Source: Caulobacteraceae bacterium
GTDB taxonomy: Bacteria > Pseudomonadota > Alphaproteobacteria > Caulobacterales > Caulobacteraceae
DNA: 42,334 nucleotides
Assembly: GCA_003165275.1 (NCBI GenBank)
Contig: PLSW01000206.1
Location: 4,868 to 47,201, forward strand
Direction: 5' to 3'
Each line of letters opens with the position of its first letter. Within the stretch, counting starts at the first letter, position 1. The notes beneath the pieces were generated by a model. It saw only the letters and a list, made by a program, of their open reading frames with translations. It had not been told where the DNA came from and did not search any database. Shown in pieces: positions 1 through 9,709 of the stretch. The translations under genes and the position numbers were made by a program.

Positions 1-2579
1 CGTCGGCCGCGGCGCCGAGACCGGACGCGGCGAACTGACTGAACAGCGCCGCGCTGGGCGTGCTCGCGGCGCCCCCCACCGACGCGCTGGTCAGGTTCGA
101 ACCTGAGGCGACGAACGCATAGTCCCCCGCCGCTAGCGTCGCACCGCCGGTCAGGGTGAAGCTCTCAGTCGCGTTGTTGGTGGAGACGACCTGCCAGTGG
201 GTGGCGTCCACCTGCAACAGGTGCGCCCCCGCGCCATAGCCCTCGAAGTCGATCACGTCGTGGATCGCGCCGCCGAGGTTCAGGGTGTGCAGCCCGGCGA
301 TGGCGTCGCCCGCGATCTCGCCGGGGGTGAAGATGAAGGTGGTGGAATGGCCGGCGGCGGCGGTGAAACTCTGGCCGCCGCCGCTGGTCCCGTAGGTGAA
401 ATAGCTCTGGCCGCCGTTCAGGAAGGTGTCGACCTCGGTGAGCGGATTCCAGTTGGCCCCGTAGGTGTCCAGCCGGTCAGACAGGGCCGCGTCCGGATTG
501 GGGGTGTCGATGGTCGCGCCCTGGAAGACCCAGCTTCCATTGAACGACTGGGTGGTGGTCTGACCATTGGCCACGGTGGCGACGGTGGCCGAGGTCTGCT
601 GCCAGCTGGCGTTGAAGATCTGGACCTGGGTCTGGTTGGCGGCCGGGTGCGAGGTGATCGAGGCGCTGGTCTGCTGCCAGTCGCCGTCGAAGTTCTGCGA
701 TTTCACCCCGCCGCCGGCGAGGGCGTAGGTCAGGTTGGCCGAGGTCTGGTTCCAGTTTCCATCGAAATTCTGCGTCTGGGTCACAGCGCCGTTCACCGTG
801 GTGATGGTCGCCGACAGCTGCACCCAGCTGGGATTGAAGGTCTGCACCTGCGTCTTCGAGCCGTTGACCGTGGTGACCACCGCTCCGGTCTGGTTCCAGC
901 TTCCATCAAAATTCTGGACGACGGAGTTTCCGCCGCCCTCGGTGTCGGTGATCGAGGCGTTCAGCTGGTTCCAATTGCCGTCGAAGTTTTGAACCTGGGT
1001 GAAGGCGCCGTTCACCTGGGTGATGGTGGCGGCGGTCTGGGTCCCGGCCGCATTGAAGTCCTCAGTCTGGGTCTTCGTCCCATTGACGGTGATCGTCTCG
1101 GTGGAGATCAGCGTCCCCGTCGGAGAGAAGGTCTGGATGGTGGTGACATTGCCGTTCACCGTCGTGCTGGTCGTGTTCGTCGGGGTGACAACCGGCGCGC
1201 TGGCCTGGACGACGACGTTGACGTCCACCGGCTGGACGACCGATAGACCGTCCCCGTCGGTGACCGTGACGTTGACGACAGCCGTCCCGGCGAACCCGGC
1301 CGCGGGGGTGAAGACCACGGTCTGGTTCGTCCCATTGAGGCTCACCGTCCCCGCCGATGACGAGCCGGCGGCCATGGCCGCGCCGGTGACCGAAAGGGCG
1401 GTTGCGATGATGTCGGTGACGGCGCCCGACACCGCGCCATAGGCGATCGCGGCGGCGGCGCCGTTCGTCGCCGCCGCGGTCAGGGACGCCCCGGCCGAGA
1501 GCGGCTGGGCCAGGGATATGGTCTTGTCGGTGAAGGCCAGGCTCTGCACATTGGTCAGGGTCTCAGTCCCGTCCGAGCCGGCGGCCACCGTCCATGAGCC
1601 GTCCGCGTTGTGGGTAAACTTCGCCTGGGCGAGCGTCTCGTCGTACTGCACCGTCGTCTGCCCGCCGGCGCTGCCGGTCACCGCGACGTTCAGGTTCAAA
1701 TCTCCGCCCACGATCTTGACCAGGCTGGCGCCGGAGCCGGTGTAGACGGTGTCGCTGACAGGGTCCTGGTAGACAGTGTCGGCCGTGGTCAGGCCGCTCT
1801 TGTCCACCGGATCGATAACGATCGATCCGGTGAATGATCCGCCCCTCAGGTCGATCAAATCGTTGGCGTAGAAAAGCAGAATATTGCCAGTGATCTGGCC
1901 GGTGTTGACGACACGCGCCACGCTGGCGCCGAGGTTGATGTCGCCTTGGATGATCCCGCTGTTGACCAGGCCCACCACCACCTGCGAGCTGCCGCCATAG
2001 GATATGCGCAAGGCGGTCTGGGCGATGATGGTCCCGGTGTTGATGACATTGCTGCCCGGCGGGAGATTGTTCGAGTTGCCGCTGACATCGATCCCGCACG
2101 CACCCGCCCCCGGTCCGCTGGCGGTGACCGTTATCGAGCCGTCGTTTTCAATGGAGCCGAACTGGAACCCGTCCTGGATAATCCCGGTCGCCGAGCCGAC
2201 TCCGCTGACGGAAATCGCGCCTTGGTTCACCACCGCGGTCGCGTTGAGGAAGGCGACGCCGATGGCCGTGCCGCCGGAGGAGGTGACGGTGATCGTTCCG
2301 GTCGCCGCGTTGGTGAAGGGGCTGCCGGTCCCGCCAAGGGGGTCAATCTGGCTTTCGTCGAAGCCGAAGGCTGTCCCAGGCCCGGTGACGGTGATCTTGC
2401 CGGCGTTCATGACGTCGGGCGCGGTGCTATAGGCGACCATGCCGTAGGCGTTGCCCGCCCCGGCGGAAACCGAGAAAGATGCGCCCGCCGCCGACTGCCC
2501 CTCCCGTCGGGTCCGATCCGCTGTCCACATTGGCGGCGGTGACCGTGTTTGTAACAACGCCAAGCGGAGTATTGGGCAT
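1..2579 (-). CDS. Large repetitive surface/secreted protein, partial (runs off left end), with apparent frameshift near the 5' end
   Basis: Minus-strand reading frame (codon first base = 1 mod 3) reads without visible stops from about 2500 to the window edge: ...GKITVTGPGTAFGFDESQIDPLGG...INTGTIIAQTALRISYGGSSQVVVGLVNSGIIQGDINLG...TQVQNFDGNWNQLNASIT...FTLTGGATLAAGDYAFVASGSNLTSASVGG. ATG at 2579 with GGAG 8 nt upstream gives MPNTPLGVVTNTVTAANVDSGSDPTGGAVGGG in another frame. Not in the ORF track because there is no stop in the window. Confidence 0.75.
490..1165 (-). repeat. About nine degenerate ~21-26 aa protein repeats, consensus TQxQNFDGxWxQTSATITxVNG
   Basis: Minus-strand translation: TTIQTFSPTGTLISTETITVNG / TKTQTEDFNAAGTQTAATITQVNG / AFTQVQNFDGNWNQLNASITDTEGGG / NSVVQNFDGSWNQTGAVVTTVNG / SKTQVQTFNPSWVQLSATITTVNG / AVTQTQNFDGNWNQTSANLTYALAGG / GVKSQNFDGDWQQTSASITSHPAA / NQTQVQIFNASWQQTSATVATVANG / QTTTQSFNGSWVFQGATIDTPNP. 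Confidence 0.8.
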
Positions 2580-2819
2580 AGATGACGCTCCGCGAAGTCA
2601 AACCAAGGACGCACCTTCCCGGCAAGGTTGACGATACCAGATTATCGCGCAGGAACAATCCTGGGCAGCGCCGCTGCGGACCGCGCCCGATCGCTTCCCG
2701 TCCAAACCAGAATCGCCCAGGGCCCCGTGGCCGGCCGCCCTTCGGAGCCACCCCTGTCCCCGGTCGCATCGGATCAACAAGACGATGGTGGTTGTACGGC
2801 GAATAAGTTATGATACCTT

Positions 2820-3458
2820 GTGATAGAGCCGTTCCCCCCTCCCATCGCGGGCGCCCGCCGGACCCAGGCGGAACGCCGCGCCGACTCTGGCCGTGGCCTG
2901 GTCAAGGCGGCGATCGACGTGACCGCCGAAAAGGGCGTCAGCGCCGCCACCTTCGAGAATATCGGCCGGCAGGGCGGCTACAGCCGCAGCCTGGTGACCC
3001 GCCGGTTCGGCTCGAAACGCGGCCTGATCGACGCCGTGATCCTCTATCTCCACGAGCACCGCGCCGCCCTGGCCGCCAAGCATGGGGTCGACCGGCTGCC
3101 CGGCCTCGAGGCGCTGCTCGCCGACACCGACCTCTATCTGCGCAGCCTGGCCAAGGAGGGCGAGCTACGGGCGTATTTCATGTTGCTGGCGTCGGCCGTC
3201 GCCGACCTGAGCGATGTGCGGGCCGCCTTCGCCGAGGCCCATGAGCAGGTCCGGGAACGGTTGCGGGGCTTCGTCACCCGCGGCCAGGCCGAGGGGGGCG
3301 TCCGGCCCGACCTGGACGCCGACGCCGCGGCGCTGATGGTCGGCAGCCTTCAGCTGGGCCTGTCGTTGCAGATGATCGTCGATCCGACGATGAACCTCGA
3401 GCCGATCCGCGAAACCACCCTGGCGACCCTGCGACTCAGCTTCGAGACCCGACGCTAG
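2820..3458 (+). CDS. TetR/AcrR family transcriptional regulator
   Basis: 212 aa from GTG. N-terminal HTH: AAIDVTAEKGVSAATFENIGRQGGYSRSLVTRRFGSKRGLIDAVILYL. Confidence 0.85.
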   Translation: MIEPFPPPIAGARRTQAERRADSGRGLVKAAIDVTAEKGVSAATFENIGRQGGYSRSLVTRRFGSKRGLIDAVILYLHEHRAALAAKHGVDRLPGLEALLADTDLYLRSLAKEGELRAYFMLLASAVADLSDVRAAFAEAHEQVRERLRGFVTRGQAEGGVRPDLDADAAALMVGSLQLGLSLQMIVDPTMNLEPIRETTLATLRLSFETRR

Positions 3459-3562
3459 GGCGTTTCCCGGCTCTGATGAACCGGTCGACGCCCTAGAGTC
3501 ATTGTTGGTCGCGCTTCCTTAACGGCCCGGCGATTCTCTCTAGCCGGGAAGCGCTCTAGGGC
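3452..3562. repeat. Intergenic palindromic repeat element resembling dispersed alphaproteobacterial 'CTAGAGCG...TTCC' elements
   Basis: ctagggcgt (3455-3463) / acgccctag (3488-3496) is a perfect 9-bp inverted pair. cgtttcccggct (3461-3472) also pairs 11/12 with agccgggaagcg (3542-3553). Lies between convergent TetR and ferredoxin genes. Confidence 0.5.
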
Positions 3563-3571
3563 CGCCGGACG

Positions 3572-3901
3572 TCACCCGTCGATCGCGGGATCCACGGTGC
3601 GCACGATCAGACCGTCGAGGGCCGCGTTCGCCTTGATCTGGCACGACAGCCGCGAATTGGGTCGGCGCGTCTCCAACAGACCGAGCAGGCCGGTCTCTGC
3701 CTTGGTCATCGGCGGCAGAAGCGCCAGCCATTCTGGGTCCACGTAGACGTGGCAGGCGGCGCAGGTGCAGACCCCGCCGCAGTCGGACTCGATTTCCGGG
3801 ACACCGTTGTCCAAGGCCGCCTCCATGACCGAAACGCCCTCCTTCAGGTCGAGCGATCGTGTTGCGCCGTTTGAGGCGATGTAGGTCACCTTGACCGACA
3901 T
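3572..3901 (-). CDS. 2Fe-2S ferredoxin (adrenodoxin/plant-type)
   Basis: 109 aa with cluster motif CGGVCTCAAC (C-x5-C-x2-C) and a distal LSCQ cysteine. Confidence 0.9.
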   Translation of the reverse strand: MSVKVTYIASNGATRSLDLKEGVSVMEAALDNGVPEIESDCGGVCTCAACHVYVDPEWLALLPPMTKAETGLLGLLETRRPNSRLSCQIKANAALDGLIVRTVDPAIDG

Positions 3902-3930
3902 GCTGTGGCTCCCTTCGCTTGCCGGCCGCG

Positions 3931-4287
3931 CTAGGACGCCGCCTCGCCCGGAGCCTTGCCCGCCGGCAGGGCCGCGCGGGTCAGGCCGAGAACACGCCGG
4001 GCGCGATACCAGGCCAGCAGGCCAATAAATTTCACGATCGAGGCGCCCATGCTGGCCACGCTGGCCAGGCTGACCTTGGATGCGATGAAGCCGCAGGCCT
4101 CCTTGGTGGTGGCCGTGCGCAGGATGGCCAGCCAGTCGTCGTACTCGACCTTGACCTCGTATTCCCAGGGCGCGGGGGAATCGACGACGCCGCTCAGAAC
4201 GATGACGTCGCCCCTGCGGTCCGATTTTGCCCGGTCGAGCCCCATGACCAGCTCCCGATCGCCCAGGCCCTCCGACCAGAAGTTCAT
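3931..4287 (-). CDS. Small membrane-anchored protein of unknown family (paralog of upstream gene)
   Basis: MNFWSEGLGDRELVMGLDRAK...VIVLSGVVDSPAPWEYEVKVEYDDWLAIL...VASMGASIVKFIGLLAWYRARRV. ATG at 4287 overlaps the upstream TGA (ATGA). The longer track ORF (3931-4638) extends upstream spuriously. Confidence 0.75.
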   Translation of the reverse strand: MNFWSEGLGDRELVMGLDRAKSDRRGDVIVLSGVVDSPAPWEYEVKVEYDDWLAILRTATTKEACGFIASKVSLASVASMGASIVKFIGLLAWYRARRVLGLTRAALPAGKAPGEAAS

Positions 4288-4608
4288 GCCTTGGCCTCCT
4301 TGTGGAACAGGGCGCCGAGCTGGTGAGCGATGAGGGCGATCACCAGGCCGGGGGCGACGGCCAACAGCCGGCCGACAAAAGGCAGCAGGATTCCGCCGCG
4401 CTCGGCCAAGAGGGCGGCGGTGTCGCGCCGGGCCATCAGCCTGAGAAAGTCGCGCAGGTCGTCCGGCCCGAGCTTGATCGCATAGTCCCAGCAGACCGGC
4501 TCGATCACGCCTTCCATCTGCAGGAGGGTCGGCTTGACGTGCAGCGTCGCGTCGGCGAGCACCAGGGGCAGGCGCTGCTTTCCGAGCCCCTTTGACCAGA
4601 CGATCACA
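4284..4608 (-). CDS. Small membrane-anchored protein of unknown family
   Basis: VIVWSKGLGKQRLPLVLADATLHVKPTLLQMEGVIEPVCWDYAIKLGPDDLRDFLRLM...FVGRLLAVAPGLVIALIAHQLGALF. GTG start at 4608 overlaps the preceding gene's TGA stop (GTGA), implying translational coupling. Confidence 0.7.
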
Positions 4609-6256
4609 GCAGGAACCCCTGCTTGCGGGCCGCGCCAACGGATTCCGGCTCGGTCCACCAGACGTTCAGCCCCATGTCCTCGGCCACCACCTTGGCGGCG
4701 TTGTAGCCGCCGCCGAAGGTGACCATCCCCCCCGGAAAGGTGCTGGCGCCGCAGACATAGAGATTGTCGATAGGCGTCTTGTAGGAGGAGCACTGCACGT
4801 TGGGGCGCGAATAACCCATCTGGGTCATCACATAGGCGCCGTGCTTGAACGATCCCCGCTTCATCTGCGGGATCTTCATCTCGATGTAGACCGGCGTGTA
4901 GTCGTAGCGCCGCACGATGGCGCCGTAGTCGAAGTCGGTCATGTATTCCGACAGCTTGGCGATCAGCCGGTCGCCGTACGCAGTTGAAAGATCGGCCCAC
5001 TCTCCCGCCGCCGGGGCGTAGGGCACGCAGGCCTCGATCCGGCAGACCGCGCTGTCAGGATCGATCTCCTTGGGCGCCTGGTTGGGGTCGAGGTCGGTGG
5101 TGAAGGTCACATGGCCGATGGCGTGCAGCAGGTGGCCCTCCATCACCTCCTTGATGTGGGTGACCACGTCCTCGGGGGTTTCGACGCCGAACACGCGGAT
5201 GAAGGCGGTCTCGACGGCGGGGTCATAGGCCTCGGCCTTGAAGTGCGGCTTATTGCGCAGCGCCAGATGGCAGAGGAACAGGGAGCTCTGTTCCCATTCC
5301 CAATTGCGGGCGGTGTTGAGGCAGAGCTTCGAGCGCTTCAGCACCTCCGCCTCGGGGATGAAGGTCCCGAAGGTGGTGGTGGGGTCGGTAGAGGTGACGA
5401 TGGTCCGGGCGTTGATCCGAGTGATCGGTCCGTCCGTTCCGGTGGGCGCCACCTCGACGGCCTTGGCCGCCCCGTCCTCGACGATGAAGCGCTTGACCTC
5501 GTAGTTCTCCATCACCTCCATCCCGGCCAGGATGCCCGCCTTCTGCAGGGTCGAGGACAGGCGGTGGGAGCCGCCGCGCACCAGGGTGGCGTTGAGCATG
5601 CGGTTGAAATAAAGCGGCACTAGGTAGCTGGAGTTGGTCTCCTCCGGATCGATCCCCCACATGCAGATCAGATAGAGCAACAGGGCGCTGAGCTCGGGGG
5701 TTTCGAACCCCCAGCCGCGGCAGATTTCCAGCGGCGTCTGTTCCGACACCTTCAGAATCTTCTGGCCCAGCTCGCTTTCCATATAGGTCGCGGCCAGCTG
5801 GGCCGAGCCCACCGGCCGGCCGTAGGTCGACGGGATCAGGTATTCTTGAGCGATCTGCTGGTAGTCGAGATAGACCTCGCGGAAGCGTTCGGCGTCGTGC
5901 GGCGAGAACTTCCGCAGCGACTCCACGGTCCTGTCCAGATCGGCGTAGATGACCACCGCCTCGCCGTTCTTCTTCAGCAGCGCGGCCTCGACCTCAGGGC
6001 GGATATAGACGCAGCCGTCCGCCTCCAGGCCGAGGTCGGCGTAGGGCGGGGCCACGTCCAGCATCAGCATGTAGTTGGCGTGCAGGTTGAAGCGGAAGCC
6101 GGAAAACTCCTCCGTCACCAGGGCGCCGCCGGTCTCGTGACGTCGCTCGATCACCAGCACCTTGGCGCCGGCCTTGGCCAGATAGGCGCCGGCGGTCAGG
6201 CCGTTGTGGCCCGCGCCAACGACGACCACGTCATAGTCTTGTGCTTCGGACATCAT
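4604..6256 (-). CDS. FAD-dependent oxidoreductase, phytoene desaturase/amine oxidase-like
   Basis: 550 aa. Rossmann motif YDVVVVGAGHNGLTAGAYLAKAGAKVLVIERRHETGG; C-terminal NLYVCGASTFPGGMVTFGGGYNAAKVVAEDMG. Confidence 0.9.
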   Translation of the reverse strand: MMSEAQDYDVVVVGAGHNGLTAGAYLAKAGAKVLVIERRHETGGALVTEEFSGFRFNLHANYMLMLDVAPPYADLGLEADGCVYIRPEVEAALLKKNGEAVVIYADLDRTVESLRKFSPHDAERFREVYLDYQQIAQEYLIPSTYGRPVGSAQLAATYMESELGQKILKVSEQTPLEICRGWGFETPELSALLLYLICMWGIDPEETNSSYLVPLYFNRMLNATLVRGGSHRLSSTLQKAGILAGMEVMENYEVKRFIVEDGAAKAVEVAPTGTDGPITRINARTIVTSTDPTTTFGTFIPEAEVLKRSKLCLNTARNWEWEQSSLFLCHLALRNKPHFKAEAYDPAVETAFIRVFGVETPEDVVTHIKEVMEGHLLHAIGHVTFTTDLDPNQAPKEIDPDSAVCRIEACVPYAPAAGEWADLSTAYGDRLIAKLSEYMTDFDYGAIVRRYDYTPVYIEMKIPQMKRGSFKHGAYVMTQMGYSRPNVQCSSYKTPIDNLYVCGASTFPGGMVTFGGGYNAAKVVAEDMGLNVWWTEPESVGAARKQGFLL

Positions 6257-6289
6257 TGTCTCCCAGACAGGGCATGGGCGTTGCGCACG

Positions 6290-7993
6290 TCAGTCGACCG
6301 AGAACCGCTGGGTGACGCCCTGGCGCCGCAGCAGCTCGGTGGCGCCGTCGAAGGCCTTGGCCTTCCACCAGTCGGGACGCGCGATGCCCAGATCCTCCAT
6401 CACACCGCTGGCCGCGGAATAGGCGGCGCCTAGGTTGGTGTAGTTGGCCACGCCGGTGGACTGGCTGATGTAGAAGCTGTCGATCGGCGTCTTCGGCGCG
6501 CCGCAACCGGCGAACGGCTTCCAGCTCCAGAACTGGGCCTCGGTGACCGAGCCGCTGGGGTGCATGTTGCCGCCGCAGTGCGGATTGCGCCGGACATAGT
6601 CGTGCGGGGTGTTCACGTAGCGGGCGATCTTGTGGGTCTTCAGGTTGGGCAGGTACTGGACCATCACGTCCTCGACCTTGTCGGCGTAGGACTCGCGAAG
6701 GGTGTCCCAGACTTCCGGACCGCCGAGGGGCCGTAGCTCGTAGGGCACGATGGCCCAGGCCAGCAGGGTGTACTGCCCAGGCGGGGCCTGGGTCGGATCG
6801 GCGATGGCGTAGTTGAAGGCCGCGCCCCAGACGATGGGCGGATCGGGCGGCAGGTTACGCACCATGCAGCCGTCGATCAGCCGGGCGACGTCATCCATGG
6901 TCTCGGCGCCGAAGTTGTAGACGAAGGTGTTGTTGACCTCCGGGAACCGCTCCGAGCAGGCGAAGTTCGGCCGCTCGTCCATCACGTAGTAGTTGGTGAA
7001 TAGGGTCGAGCCGCGATAGTCGAAGCGCTTGAGCTGGGCTCGCGCGGCGACCGGCAGATGCTCCTCGCCGATCAGGCCGAAGAAGGTCGGCTTGGCGCTC
7101 AGGTCGCTGATCACCGCCCGGGAGGCGGTGAACACCGCCTCCGGATAGCAGGCCAGTTTGGACAGGACGACGCCCTTGGCCTGATTGTTCTCGATAGTGA
7201 CCTTCTCCACCGGGCAGTTGTAGAAAATCTTGCCGCCGTGGTGGACGAAGCAGCGGACCAGCGAGTGGGTCAGGCCGTGGCTGCCGCCGCGCGCCGTATA
7301 GCCGCCCTCGCAGGTGAACATCAGCAGGAAGTTCAGCACCATCAGCGGGCCGACCAGCCGGCTGGCGATCCCGTCCACGCCGGACGTCGCCGGGTAGCTG
7401 AGCACGGCCACCTTGATCTGTTCGTTCTCGAAGATGGTGTCGACGAACTCGACGCCCGTCATCCACAGCCAGTCCTTGGGAAAGATCGGCAGCTTCTCGT
7501 ACAGATCCAGCATGGCCAGGAAGGTCTCGTCGGTCTGCTTGCCGTCGAAGCCGCCCTGGAACATCCCCGGCATCATCGGGCCGAAGAAGTTGACGATCTT
7601 GCGGTAGGTCTCCGCGTCCTTGGGGGATATCCGTTTCCACGCCTCGTAGGTCTCCCGGGCGTCGCGGCCTGAGAACAGCACCGCATTGCCGTCGAGGAAC
7701 GGATAGAAATAGGCGAACTCGGCGCCTGGAGGGCGAAGCAGCTCCAGGCCAAACCGCTCGAGCTCCAGGTCGACATAGGCCGGGCCGTAGTGGGTCAACA
7801 GCAGCGAGGCGTGCAGGTTCAGCTTCACCCCCGGGTGCAGCAGCTCCTCGGTGGCGCAGAAGGTCCCGGACTCGTCGCGACGCTCGAACACCGCGACGCT
7901 AAGCCCTGACTTCTGAAGATAGGCGGCGGTGGCGAGGCCGTTGATGCCGCCGCCGACCATGATCACGTCGTAGTCTGATTTCGGGCTGGCCAT
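6290..7993 (-). CDS. FAD-dependent oxidoreductase, phytoene desaturase-like (tandem paralog)
   Basis: 567 aa. [38 protein letters not shown]-terminal [31 protein letters not shown]. Confidence 0.9.
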   Translation of the reverse strand: MASPKSDYDVIMVGGGINGLATAAYLQKSGLSVAVFERRDESGTFCATEELLHPGVKLNLHASLLLTHYGPAYVDLELERFGLELLRPPGAEFAYFYPFLDGNAVLFSGRDARETYEAWKRISPKDAETYRKIVNFFGPMMPGMFQGGFDGKQTDETFLAMLDLYEKLPIFPKDWLWMTGVEFVDTIFENEQIKVAVLSYPATSGVDGIASRLVGPLMVLNFLLMFTCEGGYTARGGSHGLTHSLVRCFVHHGGKIFYNCPVEKVTIENNQAKGVVLSKLACYPEAVFTASRAVISDLSAKPTFFGLIGEEHLPVAARAQLKRFDYRGSTLFTNYYVMDERPNFACSERFPEVNNTFVYNFGAETMDDVARLIDGCMVRNLPPDPPIVWGAAFNYAIADPTQAPPGQYTLLAWAIVPYELRPLGGPEVWDTLRESYADKVEDVMVQYLPNLKTHKIARYVNTPHDYVRRNPHCGGNMHPSGSVTEAQFWSWKPFAGCGAPKTPIDSFYISQSTGVANYTNLGAAYSAASGVMEDLGIARPDWWKAKAFDGATELLRRQGVTQRFSVD

Positions 7994-8309
7994 CTGCGCT
8001 CAAACTCCCTTCGCCGTCGAGGCTGCGCCGCGTGGCGAGCCCCCCGCTGGTCCGTCTTCGCCTCGGGACGTTCCGACCGGTTGGGTCGGTCGCCCTCGGG
8101 CGCGCAGCAATTTGCGGTTCCGAAGGCGTAGACCTTATTTGTTCGTCAGCCAACTACTATTTTCATATCGACGGGGTGACCGCACGGCGAATCGGGCCCG
8201 ATTGGTTGATCGGTCCCCGCTCAAGCCAGCGGAGTTCGCGGTGATACCGTCGATGCTGGCGGCGGCGGCAGGCTGACCGGTCCGGCGGCGCCGGCCCCGC
8301 CGTCGCTCC

Positions 8310-9632
8310 TCACCCGCAAGCCGTCAGCAGCGTCTCCAGCCAGGCCAGACGCTCCCGCAGTCGGACCGCGTCGGTTTCGATCATGTTTTCGGCGGCCCGC
8401 TCGACCAGGAAGCGCGCGCGCTCGCGCAGCGCCGCGTGGACGTCGGCGCGCCGGGTTGTCGAGGCGATGTCGCCCATGGCGCGCAGCAGCCGCAGATTGA
8501 CCGCCAGATCGGCGGCCGCGTAGTGGCGGATCTGGTCGAAGGCGGTGTTGAGCATGCCCTCAAGACCGATCCAGGGAATGGCGACCCGGGGCGCGTGTGA
8601 GGGATGGAACAGCACCGACGGCGGCGGGGCGCGGCCGACCCAGATGATCAGGACGGCGGTAAGCTGGTCGATGCAGCTGATCGCCGTGGAGGGATCATTC
8701 ACCGCCGGCGATATGGCGCGCAGGGCGATGTCGACGATCTGGATTACGCCGAACTCCACGTCCTGCTGCAGGGTGCGGGTGGGCCCGATGTCGAAGGCGG
8801 AGAGGAGTTCGGCCGCGTACACCGCGCTGATGCGGTCCTCACGGGTCACCTGCAGCAGCGGCACGCCCGCCGGAATGAATTGGCCGACCCCACGCACCAC
8901 CCGGATGCGGATGCGCAGGGATTTCGACACCGCCAGCAGCCGGTCGATGTCGATGAAGCGGATGTAGCCAGTGCGCGGACTCGCCACCGGGGTCTCCTCC
9001 CCAGCCGGCGGCCAAGGCGGGATCGCCGGCTCGGATAGCCCGCGCGGGTGCGGCATCAGTCCGTCAATCACCAGCTCGGTCTCGCGGGCGATGCGGTCGA
9101 CGATGTGATTGACGCTGATCGCCTGCGAGATGTGGTGGATGAAGAAGATCAGCCAGGCCACCGCCGCAAGCGCCAGCGCCATGGCGCCCATGACGCTCAG
9201 AACCGGCACGAAGGGGGTCGGCAGGGAGCGCGCCGCCGGCAGCACGGCGATGCAGTAGGCGAAGGTGCCGAGAAACACCCCCAGCGTCCATTGGGTCGCC
9301 CGGTCGTGCACGAAGCTGATCAGGATGCGCGGGGAGAACTGCGTGGACGCCAGGGTCAGCGTCATCAGGAGGATGGCGAAGACGATCGACACCACGGTCA
9401 TGATCGAGGTGGCGATGGCGCTCAGGATCAGCTGGGCGGTCTGCGGATCCTGCCGGGAGGGAAACAGGATCGCCGGCGCGAAGGCGCCGAGCGAGGGGAT
9501 CTGCTCTTCGAGTGAGGACAGCACGGCGCCGACGACGCCGAGGGCCAGCGCTATGGCGAACGGCCGGACCAGGAACCCACCGCGGGCTTCATAGGCGATG
9601 GCGCGGAAAAAGATCGGCAGGCGCAACGGCAT
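8310..9632 (-). CDS. DUF2254-type multi-spanning membrane protein
   Basis: 440 aa. N-terminal hydrophobic helices; ILSAIATSIMTVVSIVFAILLMTLTLASTQFSPRIL and later QDVEFGVIQIVDIALRAISPAVNDPSTAISCIDQL, typical of this family. Confidence 0.8.
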   Translation of the reverse strand: MPLRLPIFFRAIAYEARGGFLVRPFAIALALGVVGAVLSSLEEQIPSLGAFAPAILFPSRQDPQTAQLILSAIATSIMTVVSIVFAILLMTLTLASTQFSPRILISFVHDRATQWTLGVFLGTFAYCIAVLPAARSLPTPFVPVLSVMGAMALALAAVAWLIFFIHHISQAISVNHIVDRIARETELVIDGLMPHPRGLSEPAIPPWPPAGEETPVASPRTGYIRFIDIDRLLAVSKSLRIRIRVVRGVGQFIPAGVPLLQVTREDRISAVYAAELLSAFDIGPTRTLQQDVEFGVIQIVDIALRAISPAVNDPSTAISCIDQLTAVLIIWVGRAPPPSVLFHPSHAPRVAIPWIGLEGMLNTAFDQIRHYAAADLAVNLRLLRAMGDIASTTRRADVHAALRERARFLVERAAENMIETDAVRLRERLAWLETLLTACG

Positions 9633-9709
9633 GCCGGACTATCGTAGGAATCAGACCCTCGCGCCAGACGATCTCGCCTGGCGCCTGTCGGCGTGGCCGC
9701 GGGGCCGCC

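Noticed and set aside
197-1442. Plus-strand ORFs 197-1246, 735-992, 999-1442
   Set aside because: Antisense to the repetitive minus-strand surface protein; apparent repeats mirror the sense repeats.
3630-3645. TTGATCTGGCACGA resembling half of an FNR box
   Set aside because: Second half-site is absent and it lies inside the ferredoxin coding sequence.
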